Source: Icerya purchasi (lineage: Eukaryota > Arthropoda > Insecta > Hemiptera > Monophlebidae). From it: 64,000 nucleotides of DNA. Of the stretch, positions 32,870-43,495 are shown piece after piece. Position 1 is the stretch's first letter, and the number at the start of each line of letters is the position of its first letter. A model generated the notes under the pieces. The model was given only the letters and a program-made list of their open reading frames with translations. It did no database searches and was not told the DNA's origin. The stretch covers positions 223,743,291 to 223,807,290 of the forward strand of contig CM077115.1 of assembly GCA_039619475.1 (NCBI GenBank). The letters are read 5' to 3'. Both the position numbers and the translations under genes were made by a program.

Positions 32870-35180
32870 AAGAGGGAAAAAGAGAAGAACAGAGCATTCC
32901 AACTGGAGTGACAATGCCATTAAAGTTACGTTCACACAAGTATGTATTACAAGGAAAGTAAAAATGTCCACATTTTAACATTATTATTTTTTTTGAAAAT
33001 TTCGGACCAATGAGCATCCGGTTTGCGCTAGATGAAGTTAATAAAATTGAGTTTACTGAAAAACAAATTAAACTGTACGCAACGAATTCTTTTTCACTTT
33101 TTCACTTTTTTTTGTTTTTTCGACTATTTAAAATTACGCGTGGAAAAGAAGGAAAGTGTTTCTTAAAGTAAATAAGACTTAATATAGATCGGTAAATGAA
33201 TATTAATTAAGAGTGTTAATATTCAGAACGATGCGTAGCCAGGTCTGCAGGAACTACCGGGGTTAAGAGGGCTTCTATATAGCAGATTGAAGCGTTGCGG
33301 TTTAGCTGATTTATAATCGCACGGAGAGCCTATTGTTGTGGCCACAATTTATCGGATTTCCGAGAAAACTTATGCAAACCTTTCGCAGACAACAGGTCTC
33401 CGGGCTTCGTTCGGTCAGCGCTACATGTAATAATGTGCTCCGAGTTACGATTGTTGTTACGAGCGATCTCTTATTGCGTAATAGAAATTTACAAGAATAA
33501 TGTAAATTTCAACAATAAAATTCTACCTTTATTCCGTGCATGGTCGACCAAGAGCACGACAACGACTATGGTAATAAAACTTTGCACTTCTACAGAAGAC
33601 ATTAACCTTGAATATTCTCTTTGTTCCCGCTATCTGGTCAAGGAAAGTTGCCTTGTGCAGACCGTGTACGTTCGGCCAACTTCGGCAACGGCGTTGTGCC
33701 TCCTAAATGGAATGACTCATAAAGATTTCTATTTTTTTTTCTTTTAATTTTTTGCAGCGAACGTTACACAGTGGAATAATGCATACACATATACATCGAT
33801 ATACATAGATGTAGGTAGGTGTATGTGCGCCAGTCGGCGGAGTTATTTTTATGCTATCCAAAGAAACGTACTCTACCACCTCCTTGTCGGATTAACATAT
33901 CCGACATATTATTATAATTCATAGCTGCCGCTTTAAAGCTAGAATTTTACACAAGTATATCATCCCGGTGCTCTGTTCTACCCAATAAAATCGCATACCA
34001 ATCGCCGAATAAGTAAACAAATATGCGCAAGTCTCGTTTACTCATAACGCGATGGTGGCGGCGAAGCTGACTAATGTGCGTGCAGTTGTGAAAAAATCGG
34101 TCAGTGACATCACACAGTGTTCTACTTTCATTACCTTTTCCGATCACGCTTCAAATGTATAAACAATATGAACAGATCCGATTTTATTGCACACTTAAAA
34201 TTACACACACACACACAATGCATTGTGAACATTTGTTTTCCAGCGCTAAGGTCTACTCTAAAAAGTAACACCTTAGAAAATCGTTGAAAGACAAAACGCA
34301 CTATCGCTTTATCCGAATAAATTAAATTTGTGTGTGCGTGGAGGGGTGGGGTATAGGAAAATTACGCAAAAAGTACCCTACGAGATAATAATCAAAATTT
34401 CATTTGTAAATATCTTACGTAGATAATTAATGGGTCTCGGCGATACAGTGAAAATCAATCATATTGAACGGCGTGTATAATCTGGTCGCTCGTAGATATA
34501 TTTGATACCAAATTATTCGAAATTTACTATTTTACCCGATTACTCTGTTAAAAATCTTCCATAAAAATATTTTACATGACGCCGATTGAACACTATAGCC
34601 TTTATTTTTTAATTTAATCGCATAGAACTACGTTTACTTTTGTACTACGTTCAAATGCTCAAATACTGATTTTCTTTTTTTTTGGAGTACGATGATGAAA
34701 AAATAAAAGTTGAATCGATGTAATAAAAAAGGCGGAATAAGCCAATACGCAAAATCAATTTTTTCTTCCTATTGAAGAGATTTGTAATTTTCGACTTTCG
34801 AGATAAGCGCTATAAATTTTTTCTAATATTTTTTTTGTCATTGTCATCAATTTTGTTAAATTTACATGTAACATATGAGGATAGTAAATAGGACGGTATA
34901 TCAGTTCCGTTTAGTAGGAACTTTCATCGAGGAACGATTTTTCCCTTTTCTTCTTTTGTCACATTCGTTTATAAGAACTTTAGCAGTCAAATGTTGTACC
35001 AGCATGATTTTGGTCGTAATGCAACCTGCCGTAAAGATTAGTTCTGTGTAATTCTGCCGATTCCAACAATATTCGTCACCCCATGACCGATATGTCGCTA
35101 TTTTTTTTACTCGAAATAATTAAGTGTATCATCGACTCTCCTTTATAGTTTAAAATCGGTTATAACACGCGATCCGATAA
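32870..35180. other. No gene recognised
   Basis: AT-rich, with CTTTTTCACTTTTTTTT-type runs near 33095, a (CA)8 at 34204-34219 and GATGTAGGTAGGTGTATGTG near 33809. The frame at 33433-33747 (104 codons) has no motif. Confidence 0.35.
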
Positions 35181-35188
35181 CCACCGTT

Positions 35189-35506
35189 CAGTGATGTGCG
35201 ATTTCGAAATGTTTTTACAATCGAAACAACCGACAATCGTCAAGAAAACAATCGAATGATTTTCATTCGAATGATTTTTGTGAATACGAATGAATTATTC
35301 GAATAAAAACCGGAACTGTCCGGAACCATCCGAACTCGAACGAATGAAGTATTCGTTAAACATCGACTAGATTCTTCCGAGAGAAATAGCATTTCGAATG
35401 ATTGTTGTGAATACGAATGAATTATTCGAATGAAATAACATTTCGAATGCAACTACGGAACAATCAAATGCATTCGAATGAAACATTTCGAAGTTCCCCA
35501 TCACTA
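35189..35506. mobile_element. hAT-like MITE rich in CATTCGAATG palindromes
   Basis: Ends read CAGTGATGTGCGATTTCGAA at 35189 and, inward from 35506, TAGTGATGGGGAACTTCGAA, both continuing AATGTTT. Flanks are CCACCGTT (35181-35188) and CCATCGTT (35507-35514), an 8-bp duplication with one mismatch. CAGTG ends and 8-bp duplications fit hAT. The 318-bp interior is filled with ATTCGAATGA variants (35263-35476), including a direct duplication of TGTGAATACGAATGAATTATTCGAAT. It is non-coding. Confidence 0.75.
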
Positions 35507-35514
35507 CCATCGTT

Positions 35515-36300
35515 ACTCCGTTATAATGTAGTGAAAATTTTCAAACTCAAATGGGTCATAAAATTCTGCTGAATCGTAGAAATCTATTATATGCTTCACT
35601 CTACCGTGCCTATATGTAGGTATAATGTGCGTAGAAATGCAACGTAACCAGTAATTATAAACGTTTGTTATTGCGGTTTTCCGGATAAAATTGTTTAGAT
35701 GCTTCGCTAAAATTTGGAAAAATATGCGGACGGTACGGTGCGGAGCATGTGAGATAAGTCAAAGTGCCGCGTTCAGCGAACTTGTTCTACAACTGCGATT
35801 TTGTAAACCATTTGCGTGGTTCTCGTAAGCGCTGCCGGATGTGATACATTAGTATGTGTAAATTAATCATGGCAGAAGTGTAAGTTTTCATTTGTAAAGA
35901 TTGGACTTTCTGTTAACTATGGCGAATAGAATGATGTAGCTTTATGAAGTCAGTGCTATCCAAATGCGAAATATTTAACTTCTTTAACTCAGGAGGGAAA
36001 TGTTTCGATCTGACAATGATGATACACGTAGCTGCCACATTATAGAGATATTTCTTCTCAACTCTGAGATCGTGTATTTAGAAGTGTGGCGTGCAGCTTC
36101 TTTCTATCGAATATACTCGTCGTTTTTTCGTGAGCATTATTATTATCATCGATTAATCCGCTTCCGTCATTATAGACGGATGGGTAATATTTCAATAACG
36201 CGTTAAAAAGCCTTCTCTTTTTCAACCATCCATTGCGCACTGAAGGAGAATGGATATTGTGGAAACTGTTAAAAAATATTTAAAAAAAAAAAAAACAAGT
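35515..36300. other. No gene recognised
   Basis: Mixed composition. Small frames around 36000-36240 overlap on both strands and show no motif. Confidence 0.3.
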
Positions 36301-36309
36301 TCAGTCAAG

Positions 36310-36840
36310 CATAATGTTTCTCCGTGCGTTAAGTTAAAGATAACTGTAATCTATGATTACACAATGCTAAATTCAAAATAAAGGAATCTGATTTTTCGGA
36401 CAGCAAAGAGACATTTCATTTTCCGCGCTTTTTTAAATTTTTCGCCAACTTCGAAAGTACGGTTAAGGAAATAAAATACGGTTTCGTTCCCGACAAATAG
36501 CGATCTTTCCATCGCCATACATATCACATGCCTGGAAAAAAAAAAATTTTTTCAATAATTTCGAGCTTGCGGCGCCCGGTTGGGCTAATTTTAAATTTGG
36601 AAACGCAGATGCTCCAAACTAAAGAAATATGCGGGAACGCTCATATTTTTAACCTTGTACAAAATTTTTAACTACAAATACTGGCGCCGCAAGGGGGTGG
36701 AGTACATGCCGTTTTTTGCGCTTTTTTCGAATTTTCGTCAACTTCAAAAGTTCCTCGTTAAGAATATGAAACAAGGTTTCGTTCATGATATTTCACTAAT
36801 CATCACCATTTAAAACCGACAAAAATTTATTTACTTATTT
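36310..36840 (+). repeat. Unnamed repeat, left copy (part 1), with internal duplication
   Basis: Matches, in inverted orientation, the segment at about 41280-41500: GCTAAATTCA.AAT.AAGGAATC, TTTTTCG.C.AACTTC, AAATA...GGTTTCGTTC and the CAAATAGCG block. A second, shorter copy of the CGC.TTTTT...TCGTCAACTTCAAAAGTTC...GGTTTCGTTC series lies at 36715-36785, so the unit is partly duplicated. Non-coding. Confidence 0.55.
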
Positions 36841-37079
36841 AAATATTGGTATGCTCCGTGCAGGCGTTAGCCCAATTAAATGAAGCATATTACCCAGAAG
36901 TAACATATCAGATTATTAATAAAATATCTATAACAATATAACGGTTCTTAATATTAACGAGAAAATATTCTCGCATGCGCAGAGAGCTTAAAGAGAATAT
37001 ATATTCATTCTCCGTGACCATTAATTACAAATCTTCTAGGTGTAAATATGAATAAGTATACCTCCGTTGTATTTGATGC

Positions 37080-38060
37080 TGAAAATAAGATTTAAACTAA
37101 TTGCAAGTACTTAATTCTGTTATCGAAATGTATATCAATTTCTGGATATTCAGTGAGTAGTGTATTGTGTACGTGTCTGAGTTTCAATAAACAAACGATT
37201 TTTCCTACTAGCCAACACCTTGGTACTTTGAAAAGTATTTTCGACAATAGATATTTATCTCTGATTCGCGCATTGCATATATCGTGTATAAATTTTAATT
37301 TAGCATGTTTCCGTCTCGCACGTAAGGTTTTAAAACGTAACAATTTATCAAGATAATATGATTCATATGCTGTGGGTAAATTTTAACCATGCGGAAATAA
37401 AGATATCTTAAGAATTTTGGCTGAACATTTTCAATAATTTTATTATACTTATCATAAAAGGGATTGTCCCGTATTACTGAACAATATTTTCTAATTGCGG
37501 ACGTACAAGTGCCTTACAAAGAATACGAATAATGTCTGTATTAATGAACATCGTTGAATTTCTAATAATGAATCCAGTAGTTTTATATGCGCGATTAGAG
37601 TGATGTGTTTAATGTGCTCTGAGAAATCTACCTTACAGTCAACGTATACCACAAGATCACGTACACAATTAACATTTTTAATACTAGATCCATTCGTAAT
37701 ATAGTTGTGCATGCGTATGTTTCTTTTACAGGAAAATGTTATATGTACACATTTTGAATAATTGAAAGGCAAATTATTCCGCTGACTCTACTCTACTAGT
37801 TTATCTAAATCATTCTGTAATGTAATGCAGTCAGATGCAGATGTAATTGGTGAATATATCTTTAAGTCGTCTGCAAATAGTAGAAATCTTGATTTAAGCA
37901 AATCATCCACATCATTAGTAAAAATTAAAAATAGTAGTGGACCTAAATTCGAACCTTGCGGCACTTCCGAAGTGGACGTATAATTAAAAGAATTGTAACC
38001 ATTGTAATGGACGTAATATTTACGTGAGTAGAGAGGTATGACCTTATTAGCTGTACAAAA
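37080..38060 (-). pseudogene. Decayed LINE ORF2 (RT core and thumb) on the minus strand
   Basis: Right to left: EVPQGSNLGPLLFLIFTNDV (about 37970-37910), LLFADDLKIYSP (about 37882-37847), LPFNYSKCVHITFSC (about 37775-37731), then RDLVVYVDCKVDFSEHIKHI (about 37660-37600), the LGVxxDxxxxFxxHI block, and LKFIHDICNARIRDKYLL (about 37298-37240) near the C-terminus. The RT motif C aspartates (FADD) are intact, but at least three frameshifts or stops interrupt the frame. The block order fits a CR1/Jockey-type LINE without RNase H. Endonuclease and 5' RT are missing. It lies inside the left copy of the unnamed inverted repeat, probably as a later insertion. Confidence 0.75.
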
Positions 38061-38061
38061 T

Positions 38062-38455
38062 GTCCCGAAAAGAAATACATTTTTTTTAAATTTCGAGCTT
38101 TCGGCGCCCCTAAACTTATGTATAAATTTATAAGTTCGTCTATAATAGTTTTCCTATAAAGCGGTGGTCCTTTATGATTTGCACATATCTTTGAGATATG
38201 TTTTGGTTTTTTCAACTTTTTTACTACTCGGGCGCTATTGCTTACGTGAACATCCTTCTCTTTTTTTTTTTTTTACTCTTTTTGGCTCAAAATGGTGAGG
38301 GGGTAATAATTTTTTAATTGGAATTTTTTGAATTTATAGAAGAGCTTCTGCGCTTTATTCTATATTTTGAATTTAACTATCAAATGGTTATCCGGTAATG
38401 AGTTATGAATTTTTGTAAGAGTGATTTTTGAGTTCCTTTTAAATTCCGTATCGTA
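38062..38455 (+). repeat. Unnamed repeat, left copy (part 2)
   Basis: Matches 40920-41280 in inverted orientation: GAAAAGAAAT.ATTTTTT, TTCGAG.TTTCGG, GT(C/G)GTGGTCCTTTATG, GA(G)ATATGTTTTGGTTT, CAACTTTTTTAC, CTTACGTGAACAT, then TAATAATTTTTT..TTG and AATGGTTATCCGGTAATGAGTTATGAAT. Non-coding. Confidence 0.65.
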
Positions 38456-39055
38456 TATTCTTGATAGATTTTTTGCCGTCCAGGGTAATCGGTTAGCTTG
38501 AAGTTATTGTCTCGAAGAAAAGTTTTATTTTTAATTTATGATCTAACCTTTTTTATAAGTCAAGCTGTTCACGAGTTATTGATTTTTATTCGATACTTTT
38601 ACCGTTTCTAAACCAGCCTAGATTCCATACATTATATGTGTACACAATCCTAAAAAGAAAAAAAACCGGGCTAAAAATTGAAAAGAATCATTTTCAACTT
38701 CTCAAAATTTTAATGTTACTAAATAAAAATCTCTGATCTCACGTTACGCATGTAATTTTATTTTACACATTTAGAATTTTTTCATGAGGAGAATTAAATA
38801 TTTTTATTTGAAATGACATACTAAAGCGATAAATAGAAATATATTTATAATCAGAAACGTTTTCGGACAAAGCCCAACTTCAGCTGGAAAAAGTAGAAAT
38901 TACATACGAAAACTTCGAACGCGAACATGGAAATGCATCACGAACGGAGGGAAAGCAAAATTATATTGAAAATTGGAAAACGGACTAAACAGTACTTATA
39001 AAGCAGTAAGCAACGAAATTAGTCAAATTGCAAAAGTCTTATGTGTTATTAGTTT
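38456..39055. other. No gene recognised
   Basis: AT-rich; the first part may still belong to the repeat that ends near 38450. No motif seen. Confidence 0.3.
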
Positions 39056-39059
39056 CTTT

Positions 39060-39457
39060 ACTGTCTTGTTCCTTTTTTGAATTCAAAAATCGAACGAAGG
39101 AGTCGGCAGTTATCACAAATGTCCAAATCGGTAATTTTAAAACATTTTAAATATGCGTTATTTCCGTGTCCGGTTAAAAATTGGGCGAAGTAATGATCCG
39201 TTTGAATTTTTTTCAATTTTTAATCTTTCTGCAATGCCGGGAATCATTTCATCTGTTATTCTGTCATCTATCGTATTTGCCAGAGTGTACACTGTTCGAT
39301 GTAATTTTGTTAATCTGTTTTCGCAATTTTTAGTTCCACTTTCAAGGTCTCGATATTCTTCATCCTTTTTCAAGTTCAAAGCTATAGATATCAGTATTGA
39401 CGGAAGTATATTGATATTGCGCGATAACCAGACATCGTTTCTATTAGTAATTTCCAT
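39060..39457 (-). pseudogene. Possible LINE ORF2 C-terminal fragment
   Basis: A minus frame of about 100 codons reads KLHRTVYTLANTIDDR, MIPGIAERLKIEKNSNGSLL and PIFNRT. After a frame change it continues NAYLKCFKITDLDICDNC. The series FPxIxxRLKxxK...LTGHGxxxxYLxRFKxxDxxxCxxC is typical of the stretch between RNase H and the terminal knuckle of LINE ORF2 proteins. The match is by eye and only moderate. It could be an unrelated decayed coding region. Confidence 0.4.
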
Positions 39458-39479
39458 TGGAATTGTAGCATCTTAATTG

Positions 39480-40641
39480 TTTCCTCGTCGAAATGTCTTC
39501 TTTAAAACTGCCTTTGTCCTTTAAATTCCGTTTATCATTACCTGTCAGGAATTTCTACATATCCGAATACGTTCAACTTGTTTCTTTCAGTTTAGCTCGG
39601 TAGGTTTCCGCTTTGATGATGAGCCAGGCCCAAAAACGTTCCTGCGAATAAGTATTTTACTCGTATTATATACCGTTTCTGTTTACTATTTATGTAATTA
39701 TTAATTTTAATTATAATAGTTTCCGAGGGCGTTGCTTTTAATGACAGAGAGAAGTGTTGATAATTTAAAAAGTTATGAAAAAAGTAGAATACAAACCTTT
39801 TTATTCAGTGGAATTAATACAAAATAGAAGAAAAAGCTATCAGTAAGTAAAATCACGATCATTCGAATTTGCAATCGAGGTAGTTAGTGGCGTATGACTG
39901 ACTAATAATAGCTTAACAGGAAGGATTGCCCATCCATGGTCCCCTCGAACTCTCAGCTAATATAATATGTCTTCTATAATTCTTCAGTTGACTTCGTTAT
40001 TCTTTGGAAAATAATGGCTTTTTTTTCTTTTTTTTTTTTTTCGGTTAATTAGAAAATTGTTTAAAGCCTATAAATTAAATTTACAGTTAATTTCCACGAC
40101 GCGCATTTTCGCAATACAACAACTTTAAATGATTTTTAAACAACGCGAAGAATTTCTTAATACCGCCAGCATGAGCATTGTCATTAAAAACTGAATAAAA
40201 AAATAAAATAGAAACAAAAAAAAAGGCATACACTTTACTGAGATGATTTCAAATCTTTCTCGGAAAAAAGTATCGGCCGTTGGCGAGATTTAAAACAGCC
40301 GTCCGATATTCGGAACACGAAAACAGTTTGTTATTCCTATAATTGATTTTTATATAATTGGGATTACCCGTACACAAAGATGGTTCAGAAAAGACAAAAA
40401 TATCAAATAAAAATCAGTAACCGGCAAACAGTTTCACTTATAAACTTCAAAATTGGACCATAAATTTTTTTTTTTTAAATAAATAAGTTGCGGGTCTCAC
40501 TGGGCAAGTATGCCCGTTGCGTGAGTGCCCAACACTCTTATTATCGTTTATTCTAGTAAACAAAATTACAATTAATCATTCTTACTAGTTAGGTCGAACG
40601 TATTAAACTAAAATAATAAAAATAAAATATATCAATCGACG

Positions 40642-40645
<4 letters not shown>
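39480..40645. other. No gene recognised
   Basis: AT-rich with T-runs near 40020-40041 and 40468-40476. GCGGGTCTCACTGGGCAAGTATGCCCG near 40489 could be the edge of an unidentified repeat. Confidence 0.3.

Positions 40646-40646
<1 letters not shown>

Positions 40647-40679
<33 letters not shown>
40647..40679. repeat. (TA)n microsatellite
   Basis: About 16 dinucleotide units, directly before a 68-codon frame (40677-40883) that shows no motif. Confidence 0.85.
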
Positions 40680-40681
<2 letters not shown>

Positions 40682-40914
40682 TTACACAATAATACATCCA
40701 TACACAGGAGCCGCTTATATATTGGACATTGCATACATTAATGTACAGGAAAGAAAAAATAAAAGGAAACTGGTAAATAGATGGTCTAAAAGAGTCCTAA
40801 AAAGTGCAGCAATAAAAATAAAGGGAAAAGGGGATGCAGCAAAATTCCTACAATTAAAATTCTCTTTAACACCACATCTATGACTTCCAGCTGACTTATT
40901 ACGTTGAACGCAAA

Positions 40915-41500
40915 AAACGCGAAAAAAAACAAAAAAACAATTTAAAACGACCTTAAAAATCATTTTTAAAACATTCATAACTCATCACCGAATAACCATT
41001 TAAAAATGAAATTCAAAATATAAAACAAAACGTAGCTCTTTTATAAAATCAAAAAATTATTTAATATCCCCCGCTCTATGAGACAAAAACAGCAAAAAAA
41101 ATTATGTTCACGTAAGGAATAGCCGTAAAAAAGTTGCAGAAACCAAAACATACCTCAAACATATGCATAAAGGACCACCACTTTGTAGGAAAACAATAGC
41201 CCAGCTTACATGTTACTTAGGCCCTCAGAGCATCGAAAACTTGAAATTTTAAACAAAATATTATTTCTTTTCTGGGCGTGTAGCGTATTGGTGAAAAGAT
41301 CGCGCTATTTGTTGTGAACGAACCGGTATTTTATTTTCTTAACAAAACTTTTGAAGTTGGCGAAAAGTTCAATGAAATGCGAGAACTGTTGTGTAGGCCC
41401 TTTTTTACGGCGCGAAAAATCCGATTCCTTCATTCTGAATTTAGCATTATGTAAACATAGATTACATTTACCTTTAACTTGTCATACGGAATCCTCGGCA
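40915..41500 (-). repeat. Unnamed repeat, right copy (inverted relative to 36.3-38.45 kb)
   Basis: Continuous inverted counterpart of 36310-36580 plus 38062-38455. Because the two left parts are joined here, the 36.6-38.06 kb segment carrying the LINE is best read as an insertion or rearrangement in the left copy. No coding capacity. Arms are about 2.5 kb apart and about 70-80 percent alike by eye. Confidence 0.6.
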
Positions 41501-41509
41501 CCTGAAACA

Positions 41510-42393
41510 TCATGCAAGTGACTGGACTTGTTTTAATTTATTCTTTTACACTCGGATGAAATGGTCTCAGGGTTATGCGCTTCGATAGCCGAAAAACGAT
41601 CGAATTCGATTGATTAATTTCTCTGCAGCACTTGCCTGTTATGTTTTTTTCTTTTTAATCTGATTAAGCCAATTTTCGTTCTGGCGGTAGCATGGCGCGT
41701 TTCATTTTGTAAATTTTTACACCGGTAAATATTCTGCTTGTCAGTTTCTTATCTTTATCAGTCAGCCAGACTTAAAATTTCCGATACCATTCTGCTAGGC
41801 ATCCTGCAAACGAGACCAACCTCTGTCCGTTCTAATTCGCAATATTTTTGGATTTAATACTTGACGTCATTGAGCATCAGCTTGAAAATACATTTCTCTC
41901 TTCTTTCGATGATGAATTCTACTATAATGAATCAACTTCTCCTTTTGTGCCTAAATTTACCCATCTTACTTCATTTTTTCTATGGTCTTTTTAGACTGAG
42001 ATTCCGTACGCAAGAATTATCTCACACTTCATGGTCGCGGAAAGCTACAGAAAATTTAAAATGAAATCGTTAGAAATTTTTAGGAAAAAAAAAAAAAAAA
42101 AACATTTGTAATCACCAACATTACGGAAAGAAAGGGGGAAGCATAAAAATTCCAGCAAGATTTACAACTCCTATAAAATCCTTTTTCGTCGAACAGTAGC
42201 TGAGAGTAATATATTAACGACAATGCTTAGCCCGGGATACACTATAAAAAATGTCGCATTACAACACGCGTCACACAATGTATGTAAAATACACAACAGC
42301 ACAAGACGGCTAAGAATGACGTAGTCAATCGAAAACGATTCTTCTAAAAGCAGTTTAGAAGAAAAAAATTTGCAGGTAAGACCCCAAGGGCCG

Positions 42394-42395
<2 letters not shown>
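41510..42395. other. No gene recognised
   Basis: AT-rich with an A-run at 42084-42101. No motif in the short frames. Confidence 0.3.
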
Positions 42396-42430
<35 letters not shown>

Positions 42431-42434
<4 letters not shown>

Positions 42435-43455
42435 GTTAAGTTAAAAGTTCTGAGCGTTTTTCGTTAGATGTCGTCAGTGAGCCAGACGGCGATTTCAAGA
42501 TGACATTACGCTTCAAAAAAAAGTTTTTTGTCAGTTTTGTGTTTGGTGAAGCTAGTCGTATGTTACAGCGTTCCAAAATGGAGGTAAAAAAAGAGGAAAT
42601 TCGATACATTATTCAGTACCACTACGATCAAGGTGAAAAGGCGGAGCAAGCGACCAAAAAAATTCGAGCTGTTTATGGACCCAATACAGTATCGAATGCA
42701 ATAGCAGAGCGGTGGTTCCAACGATTCCGGTCTGGTAACGTGGACTACGAAGATGAGGCACGCGTTGGCAGGCCAATCGTCGATAAAATCACGGTAATCG
42801 GACTTGCATGTGAGCAATTATTCCATTGCCCAGCAACTGAAGATTAACCAGAAAGGCGTTTGGAACCATTTGTATAAGGCTGGTCTCAAGAAGAAGCTCG
42901 ATGTATGGGTGCCACACGAATTAACGCAAAAGAACGTTTTGGACCGAATTGATGCCTGCGATTCATTACTGAAACGTAACGAAATCAACCCATTCTTGGA
43001 GCGGATGGTGACTGGCGATGAAAAATGGGTCACATACGAGAACAACAGCCGAAAAAGATCGTGGTCGAATCGCTTTGAGCCGGTTAAACGATCGCCAAGC
43101 CCGGACTAACGGCCAAGAAGATTTTGCTGTATGTTTGGTGGGATTGGAAGGGAATCATCAACTATGTGCTTCTCCCATCGGACCAAACAGCGATTATCAC
43201 CTTTTGGAGCATTTGAAAAATTTTCTTGATGGTACAAAACTGGCCTCAAGAGAGGCTTGTGAAAATGAGCTGGTCAAGTTTTTTACCAATAGGGACGAGG
43301 ACTTCTTCAATCGCGGAATTATCAAATTGCCTTTAAAATGGACAGAAATTATCGAACAAAACGACGCATATTTGATCTAAGTCGGGTAATCCTAACTATG
43401 TTAATTTCATCGTCGAAATAAAACGAAAAAACGCTCAGAATTTATTACTTAACCC

Positions 43456-43457
<2 letters not shown>
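42431..43457 (+). mobile_element. mariner element, inactivated, inserted in (TA)n
   Basis: Terminal inverted repeats of about 35 bp: TTGGGTTAAGTTAAAAGTTC at 42431 and TAGGGTTAAGTAATAAATTC inward from 43457, both continuing TGAGCGTTTTT. Flanks are (TA)n tracts at 42400-42430 and 43457-43474, fitting TA-targeted insertion. The 1027-bp length is short of the roughly 1.3 kb of intact mariners because of internal deletions. It carries a broken transposase described separately. Confidence 0.85.
42578..43380 (+). pseudogene. mariner transposase pseudogene
   Basis: Transposase would bind the inverted ends and catalyse cut-and-paste with a D-D-D triad. The start is the ATG at 42578. Frame A (42578-42790) gives the N-terminal helix-turn-helix region ending AERWFQRFRSGNVDYEDEAR and VGRP. 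Frame B (42804-43109) gives SIAQQLKI, WVPHELTQKNVLDRI and MVTGDEKWVTYENN, with the first catalytic D in TGDEKW, ending at a frameshift near 43100. A third frame gives GLTAKKILLYVWWDWKG and then, across a deletion near 43185, the C-terminus with SDYHL, FFNRGIIKLPLKW and IIEQNDAYLI. The segment holding the second catalytic D (the DNA-PH block) is deleted. The gene cannot make active enzyme. Confidence 0.85.
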
Positions 43458-43486
<29 letters not shown>

Positions 43487-43495
43487 ATGTATGTA
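43457..43495. repeat. (TA)n / (TATG)n microsatellite
   Basis: TA run followed by GTATGTATGTATATGTATG, directly after the mariner 3' end. Confidence 0.85.

Noticed and set aside
32769..33017. Minus frame upstream of the endonuclease fragment as a possible LINE ORF1
   Set aside because: Hydrophobic and Phe/Leu-rich, without CCHC or other ORF1 feature.
39153..39476. 107-codon plus-strand frame
   Set aside because: The opposite strand has the LINE-like motifs; this frame is its shadow.
40677..40883. 68-codon Lys/Arg-rich frame after (TA)n
   Set aside because: No motif and no similarity recognised; basic composition is explained by A-rich DNA.
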